Of a DNA stretch of 33,517 bases, positions 23,437 through 30,604 are shown one piece after another. Position 1 is the stretch's first letter. Each line of letters opens with the position of its first letter. Where the stretch lies: assembly GCA_946410595.1 (NCBI GenBank), contig CAMKAU010000014.1:1-33517 (forward strand), written 5' to 3'. The notes beneath the pieces were generated by a model that was not told the origin of the DNA, made no database searches, and worked only from the letters and a program-made list of their open reading frames with translations. The DNA comes from an uncultured Clostridia bacterium (GTDB lineage: Bacteria; Bacillota; Clostridia; Oscillospirales; CAG-272). The translations under genes were made by a program, and so were the position numbers.

Positions 23437-25935
23437 ATGAAGCAGTACAGGGTCACGGGGATGAGCTGCGCCGCCTGCAGCGCCCGGGTGGAACAGGCGG
23501 TCTCGCGGGTGGAGGGCGTTTCCTCCTGCGCCGTGAACCTCCTCACCGGCTCGATGGGGGTGGAGGGGACCGCCTCCGACGCCGCGATCGTCGCCGCGGT
23601 CAGGGCGGCGGGCTACGGCGCCTCCCCCGCGGGGGAGCGGAGGGAAAAGGAGGAAGACCCCCTCGCGGACCGGGAAACGCCCCTTCTCCGGCGCCGGCTT
23701 TTCGTCTCCCTCGGTTTTCTGTTGCTTTTGATGTATCTCTCGATGGGTCACGCGATGCTCTCACTCCCGCTGCCCGCCTTTTTTTCCCGCAATCCCGTCG
23801 CCGTCGCCCTCGCCGAGATGATCCTCGCCGCCGCCGTGATGACCGTGAACGGAAAGTTCTTTACAAACGGCTTCCGGGCGCTCTTTCACGGCGCCCCGAA
23901 TATGGATACCCTCGTCGCGCTCGGCTCTTTTGCCGCCTTTCTTTACAGCGCCGTCCTCCTCTTTCTGATGACGGGGGACGCGGCGTCGGCTATGGAGCGG
24001 CTGCACGGGCTCTACTTTGAGTCGGCGGCGATGATCCTCACGCTTATCACCGTCGGCAAGCTGCTCGAGGCCCGCTCCAAAGGGAAAACCACGGACGCCC
24101 TCAAGGGCCTGATCCGCCTCCGCCCGGAGACCGCGACCGTCCTGCGGGACGGACGGGAGGAAACGGTCGAAGCGAAAGACCTCCGGGTCGGCGATCTGTT
24201 CGTCGTCCGCGCGGGAGAGCATTTCCCCGTGGACGGGACGGTCGTTTCGGGGGAGGGAAGCGCAAACGAGTCCGCCCTCACCGGCGAGAGCGTCCCGGTC
24301 GATAAAAGCGAGGGCTCGCCCGTCTCCGCCGCCGCCGTTCTTTCCTCCGGCTTTCTCACCTGCCGCGCGGAGCGCGTCGGGGAGGATACCACCCTCGCCC
24401 GCATCATCCGCACGGTCAGCGAGGCGGCCGCCACCAAAGCCCCGATCGCCAAAGCGGCGGACCGCGTTTCCGCCGTGTTCGTCCCCGCCGTGATGGGGAT
24501 CGCGCTCGTTACCGTCGCCGTCTGGCTCCTTCTCGGACGGGAGGTCGGCTTCGCGCTCGCGCGCGGGATCTCCGTCCTTGTCATCAGCTGCCCCTGCGCC
24601 CTCGGGCTCGCCACCCCCGTGGCGATCATGGTCGCAAGCGGCGTCGGCGCGAAAAACGGCATCCTCTTCAAGACCGCCGCCGCGCTCGAGGCCGCCGGCC
24701 GCACCGAACGGATCGCCCTCGACAAGACCGGCACCGTCACCGCGGGCGAGCCGAGGGTGACCGATCTTCTCCCCCTCGGAGAGGAAGAGACCCTCCTCTC
24801 CCTCGCCGCCTCGCTCGAAGCGAAAAGCGAACACCCCCTCTCGCTCGCCGTTCTCGCGGCGGCAGAGGAGCGCGGCGTCCCCCTCCGGGAGACGGACGCC
24901 TTCTCCACCCTGCCGGGGCGGGGCCTCTCCGCCCTCCTCGACGGAAAACCCCTCTGCGGCGGCAGCGCCGCCTATATCGGGACGACGGCGCCCCTCCCGG
25001 CAGACCTCTGCCGCAAGGCGGACGAACTTGCCGGAGAGGGGAAGACCCCCCTCTGGTTTTCCTACGGCGGGGCCGTCGCCGGTGTGATCGCCGTGGCGGA
25101 CGTCGTCAGAGAGGAGAGCCGGCAGGCCGTTGCGGAACTGGCGGGAATGGGGATCGGCGTGACCCTCCTCACCGGCGATAACGAACGCACCGCCGCCGCC
25201 GTCGCGCGGCAGGTCGGGATCTCCGACGTCGCCGCCGGCGTCCTGCCGGAAGGGAAGGAGGAGGTCCTCCGGCGCCTCGGGGAAGGGGGCGTCCGGACCG
25301 CGATGGTCGGCGACGGGATCAACGACGCGCCCGCCCTTACCCGCGCGGACGTCGGCATCGCCGTCGGCGCCGGCGCCGAGATCGCCGTGGACGCCGCGGA
25401 CGTCGTCCTCGTGGGCAGCCGCCTGACCGACGTGCCCGCCGCGATCCGTCTTTCCCGCGCCGCGCTCCGCAACATCCGGCAGAACCTTTTCTGGGCGTTC
25501 TTCTACAACGCCGTCTGCATCCCGCTCGCCGCCGGCGCGTTCATCCCCCTCGGCGTCACGCTGAGCCCGATGATCGGCGCCGCCGCGATGAGTCTTTCCA
25601 GCTTCTGCGTCGTCACCAACGCCCTGCGCCTCAATCTCGTGAAGATCCACGATCCCGCCCACGATAAAAAACGCGCCGCCCGCGTCCCCGCGGCGGCGAA
25701 AAAAACGGAAAAGGAAGAAACGATCATGCAAAAAACGATCCGCATCGAGGGCATGATGTGCCCGCATTGTGAAAACGCCGTCAAAACCGCGCTGGAAGCG
25801 CTGGAGGGGGTCTCCGCCGCCTCCGCCGACCACAAAAAGGGCGAGGCCCTCGTCACCCTCTCCGCCCCCGTCTCCGACGAAGCGCTCGCCGCCGCCGTCA
25901 CCGCAAAAGGGTATAAAGTTACGGGAGTGGATTGA
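23437..25935 (+). CDS. copA: Copper-translocating P1B-type ATPase with C-terminal HMA domain
   Basis: 832-aa membrane ATPase that exports Cu(I). N-terminal heavy-metal-associated domain (1-68) with C11-A-A-C14. Eight predicted membrane segments; TGES phosphatase motif; C385-P-C387 in the sixth segment; phosphorylation site D429-KTGT; GDGINDAP hinge. Cu(I) specificity is supported by the TM7 'YN' (FFYNAVC) and TM8 'MSLSS...N' signatures. After a charged Lys/Ala linker comes a second HMA domain (764-832) with MMCPHC, resembling a free CopZ chaperone, which is unusual at the C-terminus. An RBS, GGAAAGGAA, precedes the start ATG. Confidence 0.94.
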   Translation: MKQYRVTGMSCAACSARVEQAVSRVEGVSSCAVNLLTGSMGVEGTASDAAIVAAVRAAGYGASPAGERREKEEDPLADRETPLLRRRLFVSLGFLLLLMYLSMGHAMLSLPLPAFFSRNPVAVALAEMILAAAVMTVNGKFFTNGFRALFHGAPNMDTLVALGSFAAFLYSAVLLFLMTGDAASAMERLHGLYFESAAMILTLITVGKLLEARSKGKTTDALKGLIRLRPETATVLRDGREETVEAKDLRVGDLFVVRAGEHFPVDGTVVSGEGSANESALTGESVPVDKSEGSPVSAAAVLSSGFLTCRAERVGEDTTLARIIRTVSEAAATKAPIAKAADRVSAVFVPAVMGIALVTVAVWLLLGREVGFALARGISVLVISCPCALGLATPVAIMVASGVGAKNGILFKTAAALEAAGRTERIALDKTGTVTAGEPRVTDLLPLGEEETLLSLAASLEAKSEHPLSLAVLAAAEERGVPLRETDAFSTLPGRGLSALLDGKPLCGGSAAYIGTTAPLPADLCRKADELAGEGKTPLWFSYGGAVAGVIAVADVVREESRQAVAELAGMGIGVTLLTGDNERTAAAVARQVGISDVAAGVLPEGKEEVLRRLGEGGVRTAMVGDGINDAPALTRADVGIAVGAGAEIAVDAADVVLVGSRLTDVPAAIRLSRAALRNIRQNLFWAFFYNAVCIPLAAGAFIPLGVTLSPMIGAAAMSLSSFCVVTNALRLNLVKIHDPAHDKKRAARVPAAAKKTEKEETIMQKTIRIEGMMCPHCENAVKTALEALEGVSAASADHKKGEALVTLSAPVSDEALAAAVTAKGYKVTGVD
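25726..25935 (+). other. Possible internal start producing free CopZ-like chaperone
   Basis: Inside the copA frame, an ATG at 25726 is preceded by AAGGAAG (25711-25717) with 8-nt spacing. The 69-aa product would be a complete CopZ-type copper chaperone with MMCPHC and the usual beta-alpha-beta-beta-alpha-beta order. The preceding linker is lysine/alanine-rich, as at a recent gene fusion. Whether it is translated separately is inference. Confidence 0.5.
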
Positions 25936-25959
25936 CTTCCTTTTCTGAAGAAAAGGAAG
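25936..25959. repeat. Perfect inverted repeat after copA
   Basis: CTTCCTTTTCT and its complement AGAAAAGGAAG are separated by GA, directly after the stop codon region. A second hairpin, GGGAGCG...CGCTCCC, lies at about 25986-26005. They may slow transcript decay or form part of an intergenic repeat. Confidence 0.55.
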
Positions 25960-26014
25960 CGAAAAGACTTTTCAAAAAGAGAAGAGGGAGCGAACATCCG
26001 CTCCCGTGGTCAAA

Positions 26015-26049
26015 ACGCCGGTCGGTAAGTCTGACCGGCGTTTTTGTTT
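26015..26049 (+). terminator. Rho-independent terminator after copA
   Basis: ACGCCGGTC (26015-26023) pairs with GACCGGCGT (26033-26041), followed by TTTTTGTTTT. Confidence 0.9.
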
Positions 26050-26094
26050 TGGAGAAGACAGAATAGAGAGAGCGAACAAATCGCACCAAATACG

Positions 26095-26131
26095 AAAGGC
26101 GGCCCGGTAAGAACGGGTCGCCTTTCTGTTT
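26095..26131 (+). terminator. Second terminator-like hairpin
   Basis: AAAGGCGGCCCG (26095-26106) pairs with CGGGTCGCCTTT (26114-26125, one G-U), followed by CTGTTTT. It lies in gene-free DNA and no gene between it and the first terminator explains it. Confidence 0.6.
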
Positions 26132-26204
26132 TAGCGGCGCGGCAGGAGCAAGCCCCTGCCCTACGGGAGAGCCGCAATTTCCTTTGCGGTCGTAGGGCAT
26201 GGAT

Positions 26205-26264
26205 CGTCGCGGGGCTTTAGCCGCGCGGCATAAGGTTTTCGTCGCGGGGCTTTAGCCGCGCGGC
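26205..26264. repeat. GC-rich hairpin repeat, copies B1 and B2 in tandem
   Basis: Two 25-bp copies of CGTCGCGGGGCTTTAGCCGC plus GCGGC (26205-26229 and 26240-26264), 10 bp apart. A third, slightly different copy lies at 296-320. The 26132-26204 stretch before them also has a self-complementary GCCGCAA...TTGCGG segment. No gene is seen from 25936 to 26505; it is all repeats and hairpins. Confidence 0.7.
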
Positions 26265-26317
26265 ATCAAATGTCTCCCGCCGTCCCGCTCTGTCCTCTTT
26301 GCGCAGGATGTTCGCGC

Positions 26318-26372
26318 CCGTGCCTCCCTTGTGTAAAGGGAGGGGGACCGCTTCGCGGTGGAAGGATTGTTT
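26318..26372. repeat. Dispersed repeat, copy 2
   Basis: CCTCCCTTG...AAGGGAGG hairpin followed by GGACCGCTTCGCGGTGGAAGG. The order matches the minus-strand reading of 80-200. Non-coding. Confidence 0.5.
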
Positions 26373-26410
26373 CCTTTTTTGTAACATCCAACCTGCCGCG
26401 TTGCGGCGGA

Positions 26411-26504
26411 TCTCACTCGCCGGAGGCGAATATCACCGCGCGGAGCGCGATATCACTCGTCCGCAGGACGAATATCACTGCCGCCCCGTCGGGAGACGGG
26501 CGGC
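26411..26504. repeat. Tandem array of small hairpins with an ATATCAC linker
   Basis: Four consecutive units each start with (A)TATCAC or TCTCAC and then hold a different palindrome: TCGCC-GGA-GGCGA (26417-26429), CGCGC-GGA-GCGCG (26437-26449), TCGTCC-GCA-GGACGA (26457-26471) and a longer GCCGCC...GGCGGC stem (about 26480-26504). The linker is conserved, the stems are not, but pairing is kept in each. The last stem abuts the spoVM stop codon. Confidence 0.8.
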
Positions 26505-26505
26505 T

Positions 26506-26577
26506 TCACCTGATCCCGAACATCCGTTTGAGCATGGGGACAAGGGCTTTCGGGGCTTTGACTAACACGATCTTCAT
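26506..26577 (-). CDS. spoVM: Stage V sporulation protein M (SpoVM), 23 aa
   Basis: A 23-codon gene with GAGGA 5 nt before its ATG. The product starts MKIVLVKAPK and ends MLKRMFGIR. It aligns without gaps to the Bacillus amphipathic peptide, keeping K2, K7, P9, K10, L12 and the M-x-G turn. In B. subtilis SpoVM binds the curved forespore membrane and anchors SpoIVA for coat and cortex assembly. Its presence supports an endospore-forming host. It lies 20 nt after a 51-aa membrane protein gene and immediately before a hairpin array that could end the transcript. The assignment rests on the short pattern only. Confidence 0.8.
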   Translation of the reverse strand: MKIVLVKAPKALVPMLKRMFGIR

Positions 26578-26597
26578 AGGATCCTCACAAGCTTGGA

Positions 26598-26753
26598 TTA
26601 TGCGGAAAACCACAAAACGCCGACGCTGATGATCACGATCGCCTCGATGACGACGAGAACGGCCTCCGGCAGGAAAAAGGAGGAGAGGATCCCCACCCCG
26701 AAGGAGAGGACCGCGACCCCCGCCACTCTGCACAGCTTTGCCGTTTTTTTCAT
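26598..26753 (-). CDS. Small membrane protein upstream of spoVM (51 aa)
   Basis: 51-aa protein starting MKKTAKLCRVAGVAV. Two hydrophobic stretches (about 11-29 and 31-49) flank FLPE, so it probably forms a membrane hairpin. GGGAGGG lies 6 nt before the ATG. It is cotranscribed with spoVM (20 nt apart) and so may act in sporulation; this is inference from context. Upstream on the minus strand, GAATACACT at about 26788-26780 resembles a sigma-E -10 box, but no convincing -35 is seen. Confidence 0.7.
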   Translation of the reverse strand: MKKTAKLCRVAGVAVLSFGVGILSSFFLPEAVLVVIEAIVIISVGVLWFSA

Positions 26754-26952
26754 GATTTGCCCTCCCGTTTTCCGGTTTTCTCCTTACCAGTGTATTCCGC
26801 CGGGCGGGAAAACGTGCCCCCCCTTTCAAAAAAAGAGGAGGAGAAATCTTTTTTTTTGGGGTTTTTTCCCCTTGTTTTCTTCATAGAATTATGATACCCT
26901 ATAATCGGTGATGATAAATCGTTCCCTTTTCCTTTTCCCTGAAAGGATCCGC

Positions 26953-28764
26953 ATGAAAAAAACGCTTATCGCCGGTTCGGTCATTCTGGCGGCGCTTTTT
27001 CTCGCCGCCTGCTCGAAGCCGCAGGAAAAACCGCCGGTCTCCTCCGGGACCGGTCCCGTTTCGCGCGAAACGGCGATAGATACGGGGGCGGACACGACCG
27101 GCGTTCTCCCTTTCTCCACCGATACGACCGGACCTGACGTTACGCAGCCGGTCGATTCGTCGCGCCCGGCGGAGGATACGACGGGGCGCCCGGCGGAGTC
27201 CGACCCGCCGGTAACGGCGGAACCGCCCGGCCCGGGAACCGACCCCTTCCCGGAGGACACGACGGCGTCCCCGGAGGAGACGACCTCGCCCGCGGAGACG
27301 ACCTCGCCCGCGGAAACGACCGAGCCCGCGCCGGATTCCCCCTTCTTCTTTTCCAGCTACGGCAACGGGACCTGCTCGGTCACGGGGCTGAAGGAAAAGA
27401 TGCTGACCCGCCCGGTCATCCCGGACGTAAGCCCCGAGGGCGACACGGTCGTCGCGATCGAGGCGAGCGCCTTTGCGGAGCAGAGTCTGATCCGCTCGGT
27501 TACGATCCCGGAGACGGTCACGCAGATCGGGGAGTTCGCCTTCCTGCGCTGCGCGGGGCTGGAGAGCGTGATCGGCGCCGAGGGCGTGGTCACGCTGGAC
27601 ACCGGCGCCTTTATGTCCTGCAGCGCGCTCCCCGCGATCTCGCTTCCGCAGGCGACCGCGCTCGGCAACTTCGTCTTTTCCGGCTGTACCGCGCTTTCTT
27701 CCGTTACGCTCTCCGACGAACTGACCGTCCTGCCGCAGGGCTCGTTCGGCGACTGCAAGGCGCTGACCGGCCTTACCCTGCCCGCCGCGCTTACGCGGAT
27801 CGGCAACGCGGCGTTCCAGTCCTCGGGACTGACGGCCGTGACGATCCCGGCAAACGTCAAAACGATCGAAACGTACGCTTTCCGCCTGTGCGAAGCGCTG
27901 CAGACGGTAACCTTCGAGGGCGCGCCCGAGACGGTCGGCGAGTTCTCCTTTGAGAGCTGCGCCTCCCTTACCGCCGTGGAGCTGCCGGAGGGCACGCTCT
28001 CCCTCGGCCGGCTCGCCTTTCTCTTCTGTTCGTCGCTGCGGAGCGTTTCTCTCCCCGACTCGCTCGCCCGGATCGGGGACGGCTGCTTTTCCTACTGCGC
28101 GGCGTTGGAGACGGTCCGTCTCCCCGCCGCGATGACCGCGATCCCCGATCAGATGTTCGCTTCCTGCGCCGCTCTGCGGACGGTCGCGCTTCCCGACGCC
28201 CTCACCCAGATCGGCAAGTTCGCCTTTTCCGCGTCCGGCCTGGAGAGCGTTACCCTGCCCGCGCATTGCGCGGCGATCGGCGAGTCCGCCTTCTCCGCCT
28301 GCCTCTCGCTGCAGAGCGCCGTCGTCCCGGCTCCCTCCGCGGTGATCGGCGCGGGCGCCTTTTCCGGCTGTACGGCGCTGACCTCGGCCCGCTTTACCGG
28401 CGGCGCCGGCGCCGTCGGGGAGTACGCCTTCTCCGGCTGTACGGCGCTTGAAGACCTGATCCTCGGCCCGGATCTCCTTTCGATCGGGGACGCCGCCTTC
28501 TCCGGCTGCGGCGCCCTCACCTCCTTCTTCCTGCCAAAGGGGCTGATCATCCCCGCGTATTACACGCTCCCCTTTACCGGCTGTTCGGAGTCCCTCCTCC
28601 TCTATTCCGATAAAGAGGCGGAGAGCCCCGACTGGCTCGCGGCGTTCGGCGCGGTGCAGTACGGCGTCCCGTACGGGAGCTATTGCGAAATCATCGGACA
28701 ACCTCTGCCCGGAGAGCCGGATCCGGAGCCGCCCTCCGGCGGCGACCCTCCGCAGGAGGGCTGA
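26953..28764 (+). CDS. BspA-type leucine-rich-repeat surface lipoprotein
   Basis: 603-aa lipoprotein: K-rich start, hydrophobic core and lipobox LAAC at residue 20 or so. A Thr/Pro/Glu-rich spacer (about 25-130) has tandem TTSPAE units and would act as a wall stalk. From about 140 onward come some 18 LRR_5 (BspA/TpLRR) units of about 23 residues, with the pattern 'xxLTxVxLPxxLTxIGxxAFxxC'. A Pro/Glu-rich tail ends the protein. Proteins of this kind bind host or dietary surfaces. The ATG at 26953 lies after AAAGGATCC; earlier in-frame Met codons lack a lipoprotein signal. A TATAAT at 26900-26905 may be the -10 box; its -35 is weak. Confidence 0.9.
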   Translation: MKKTLIAGSVILAALFLAACSKPQEKPPVSSGTGPVSRETAIDTGADTTGVLPFSTDTTGPDVTQPVDSSRPAEDTTGRPAESDPPVTAEPPGPGTDPFPEDTTASPEETTSPAETTSPAETTEPAPDSPFFFSSYGNGTCSVTGLKEKMLTRPVIPDVSPEGDTVVAIEASAFAEQSLIRSVTIPETVTQIGEFAFLRCAGLESVIGAEGVVTLDTGAFMSCSALPAISLPQATALGNFVFSGCTALSSVTLSDELTVLPQGSFGDCKALTGLTLPAALTRIGNAAFQSSGLTAVTIPANVKTIETYAFRLCEALQTVTFEGAPETVGEFSFESCASLTAVELPEGTLSLGRLAFLFCSSLRSVSLPDSLARIGDGCFSYCAALETVRLPAAMTAIPDQMFASCAALRTVALPDALTQIGKFAFSASGLESVTLPAHCAAIGESAFSACLSLQSAVVPAPSAVIGAGAFSGCTALTSARFTGGAGAVGEYAFSGCTALEDLILGPDLLSIGDAAFSGCGALTSFFLPKGLIIPAYYTLPFTGCSESLLLYSDKEAESPDWLAAFGAVQYGVPYGSYCEIIGQPLPGEPDPEPPSGGDPPQEG

Positions 28765-28802
28765 CCGGGTCCTTCCAACGAAAAACGATCCGATAATAAA
28801 AA

Positions 28803-28845
28803 GCGGCCGCCCGGCGTGATCGCGCCCGGCGGCCGCCCGTTTTTC
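28803..28845 (+). terminator. Terminator of the LRR lipoprotein gene
   Basis: A long GC stem (28803-28816 with 28823-28836, one mismatch) is followed by CCCG and TTTTT (28840-28844) and further T-rich DNA. Confidence 0.85.
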
Positions 28846-28884
28846 TTTCTTTTGCCGAAAAGTGCGAAAAAAACGTTTCGGGGC

Positions 28885-28913
28885 TTGACAAAGCGTTTTT
28901 TGTATGATAGAAT
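28885..28913 (+). promoter_or_regulatory. Promoter of tRNA-Thr
   Basis: TTGACA (28885-28890) and TAGAAT (28908-28913) with a 17-bp spacer, 24 bp before the tRNA. Confidence 0.88.
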
Positions 28914-28937
28914 ACTCCCTGCCGAAAAACCGAATAC

Positions 28938-29013
<76 letters not shown>

Positions 29014-29014
29014 A

Positions 29015-29049
29015 AAATCCCGCGCATCAGCGTGGGATTTTTCCTTTTT
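29015..29049 (+). terminator. Terminator after tRNA-Thr
   Basis: AAATCCCGCGC (29015-29025) pairs with GCGTGGGATTT (29030-29040, one G-U), then TTCCTTTTT. Confidence 0.9.
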
Positions 29050-29050
29050 C

Positions 29051-29153
29051 ACTATTCACTATTAACTATTCACTCTTCGCTTTTCCTTCTTACTTCCCAA
29101 AAAACCCGCGCGGGACGAGGGATAAGTGAAGAGTGAAGAGTGAAGAGTGAAGA
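29051..29153. repeat. Inverted pair of 7-bp tandem repeats
   Basis: 29051-29078 is four 7-mers of the ACT(A/C)TT(C/A) type. 29126-29153 is four perfect copies of GTGAAGA, whose complement in another phase is ACTCTTC. The two arrays are therefore near-inverted copies of each other flanking 47 bp of non-coding DNA. Confidence 0.75.
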
Positions 29154-29185
29154 GTACCCGCCCGTCCGCCGGCGGGAGGCGCTTT

Positions 29186-29740
29186 TCAGATCCCGTATTC
29201 CTCCGTCGCGGCGCGCAGGATCTCCTCGGGGTCGGCGCCGTCGAGGTCGAGCCCCGCGGCCTTGATCAGCCGGACCTCCGGGATGCCGTAAAAGGTCCGC
29301 GCCAGGGCGCTCACGTAACCAAAGCCGTATTCCTCGGGGAAAAAGTCGCCGCCGGCGGTGGTCACGTAGGAGAGACGCCTCGCCCGGCACAGCCCCTGCG
29401 GCCGTCCCTCCGGGGTGTAGCAAAAGGTGATGCCGACGACGTTGATCTGTTCGAGATACTGCTTGAGCGCGGCGGGGAAGGAAAGATCCCAGAAAGGAGC
29501 GGCGATCACGATCTCGTCCGCCTCCGCAAACTGCCGCGCAAGGGAAAAGAGAGGGTCGGCGAAGCGGCCCTCGGCGATCAGCCGGTCGCGCCGCGCGAGG
29601 AACGCCTCGTCCGCGGGCGGAAAGGCCAGCTCCCCGAGCCGCACCTCCCGGCAGGGCCCGCCCGACCGGGCAAGCAGCCGGTCGGCCAGCCGTTTCGTTC
29701 TCGACTCTTTGCGTACGCACGCGTTGATAAAAAGGATCAT
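29186..29740 (-). CDS. Flavodoxin-fold NAD(P)H-dependent oxidoreductase
   Basis: 184-aa cytosolic FMN protein of the NAD(P)H quinone reductase/azoreductase group. The FMN phosphate loop INACVRKESRT lies near the N-terminus, and the APFWDLSFPAALKQYLEQIN segment matches the family's second FMN contact. TAGGDFF lies in the third. It probably reduces quinones, azo or nitro compounds using NAD(P)H. The ATG at 29740 is preceded by AGAGGAAAC. It sits 22 nt after the stop of the upstream hypothetical gene and likely shares its transcript. Confidence 0.9.
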   Translation of the reverse strand: MILFINACVRKESRTKRLADRLLARSGGPCREVRLGELAFPPADEAFLARRDRLIAEGRFADPLFSLARQFAEADEIVIAAPFWDLSFPAALKQYLEQINVVGITFCYTPEGRPQGLCRARRLSYVTTAGGDFFPEEYGFGYVSALARTFYGIPEVRLIKAAGLDLDGADPEEILRAATEEYGI

Positions 29741-29762
29741 ATCGTTTCCTCTCGCCCCCCGT

Positions 29763-30308
29763 TCATCCTTCGCCGTCTTCCTCTTTCGCGTCTTTGAGCA
29801 GCTCGTACAGCCCGTCGGTAAAGTCCCGGTAATGCCGCGGAAAGTTCTGCGAGCCGCGCGCGCTGACCGTTTTGCCGCCGTTGACCGAGGCGGTAAAGCG
29901 GAACATGATCCCGTCCAGCACCCCCCTCGGGTGCGGCCCGTCAAAGCCGTCCCACGAGAGGATCTTGCAGTCGTTGAGCAGCTTCAGGACCGTCTCCTCG
30001 CCGCAAACGGCGCGGCGCCGGGGGACGCGGGTCTCGGCGTTTTCGCGGAAGCGGATCCCGTACTGCGTAACCTCGGCCGCCCCGCCCTTCCCTACGATCT
30101 CGTACTCGGAGATGCCGCGCATCCCGCTCGTGCGCAGGGTGACCGTCTCAAAGGAAACGATCCGCCGAGCGGAGTCTTTTTTGCCGCCGGAGCCCTCCGG
30201 CGCGTCTTTCCGGCCGGGGGTCTTTTCCCGGCGGGAGAAGATCCGCAGGAAGGAAAACGGGGCGGCGGCCGCGCCGGTGTCAAACGGGGCAAAACGGATT
30301 TTTTCCAT
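29763..30308 (-). CDS. Hypothetical cytosolic protein
   Basis: 181-aa protein that I do not recognise. It has no signal peptide or membrane segment. The N-terminal ~50 residues are basic and low-complexity; a folded C-terminal half contains SEYEIVGKGG, LLNDCKILSWDGFDG and GQ-free beta-strand patterns ending in FTDGLYELLKDAK. AAAGGAG precedes the ATG at 30308. It is the first gene of a two-gene unit with the flavodoxin-fold oxidoreductase. A longer open frame upstream runs over the promoter and is not used. Confidence 0.7.
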   Translation of the reverse strand: MEKIRFAPFDTGAAAAPFSFLRIFSRREKTPGRKDAPEGSGGKKDSARRIVSFETVTLRTSGMRGISEYEIVGKGGAAEVTQYGIRFRENAETRVPRRRAVCGEETVLKLLNDCKILSWDGFDGPHPRGVLDGIMFRFTASVNGGKTVSARGSQNFPRHYRDFTDGLYELLKDAKEEDGEG

Positions 30309-30383
30309 AACCGATCTCCTTTGTTTTTCCGGCGGGCGGCTCCCGCCGCGCCGCGGCCCCGCAGGGGGGAATCTTTTGCCAAA

Positions 30384-30412
30384 AGTATAGCATACCCCCG
30401 TGCGATTTTCAA
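30384..30412 (-). promoter_or_regulatory. Promoter of the oxidoreductase unit
   Basis: TTGAAA (30412-30407) and TATACT (30389-30384) on the minus strand with a 17-bp spacer. Confidence 0.8.
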
Positions 30413-30504
30413 GAGAAAAATGCCGGCGTGCGCCGGCCCGTTTGCGCGGGGAAGGAGCAGGAGAGGGAACGCGCCGCCGTTTTCCAAACTTTTTTCCTCC
30501 CGTC

Positions 30505-30533
30505 TTGATTTTTTCACGGCGGTTCTGTATAAT
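30505..30533 (+). promoter_or_regulatory. Promoter of the second lipoprotein gene
   Basis: TTGATT (30505-30510) and TATAAT (30528-30533) with a 17-bp spacer. It diverges from the 30384-30412 promoter across about 90 bp. Confidence 0.85.
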
Positions 30534-30604
30534 GGTACTGTCAAGGCGCCGGCTTTGCGCCGGACCGGCTTTCGCTCTGCCGGAAAACGGAAAAGGAGAC
30601 CGCC

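Noticed and set aside
26411..26504. CRISPR-like array
   Set aside because: The repeated part is only 7 bp and the 'spacers' are palindromes; no cas genes are near.
25936..26505. Short open frames in the repeat region
   Set aside because: They run across hairpin repeats, lack ribosome sites and show no protein-like pattern.
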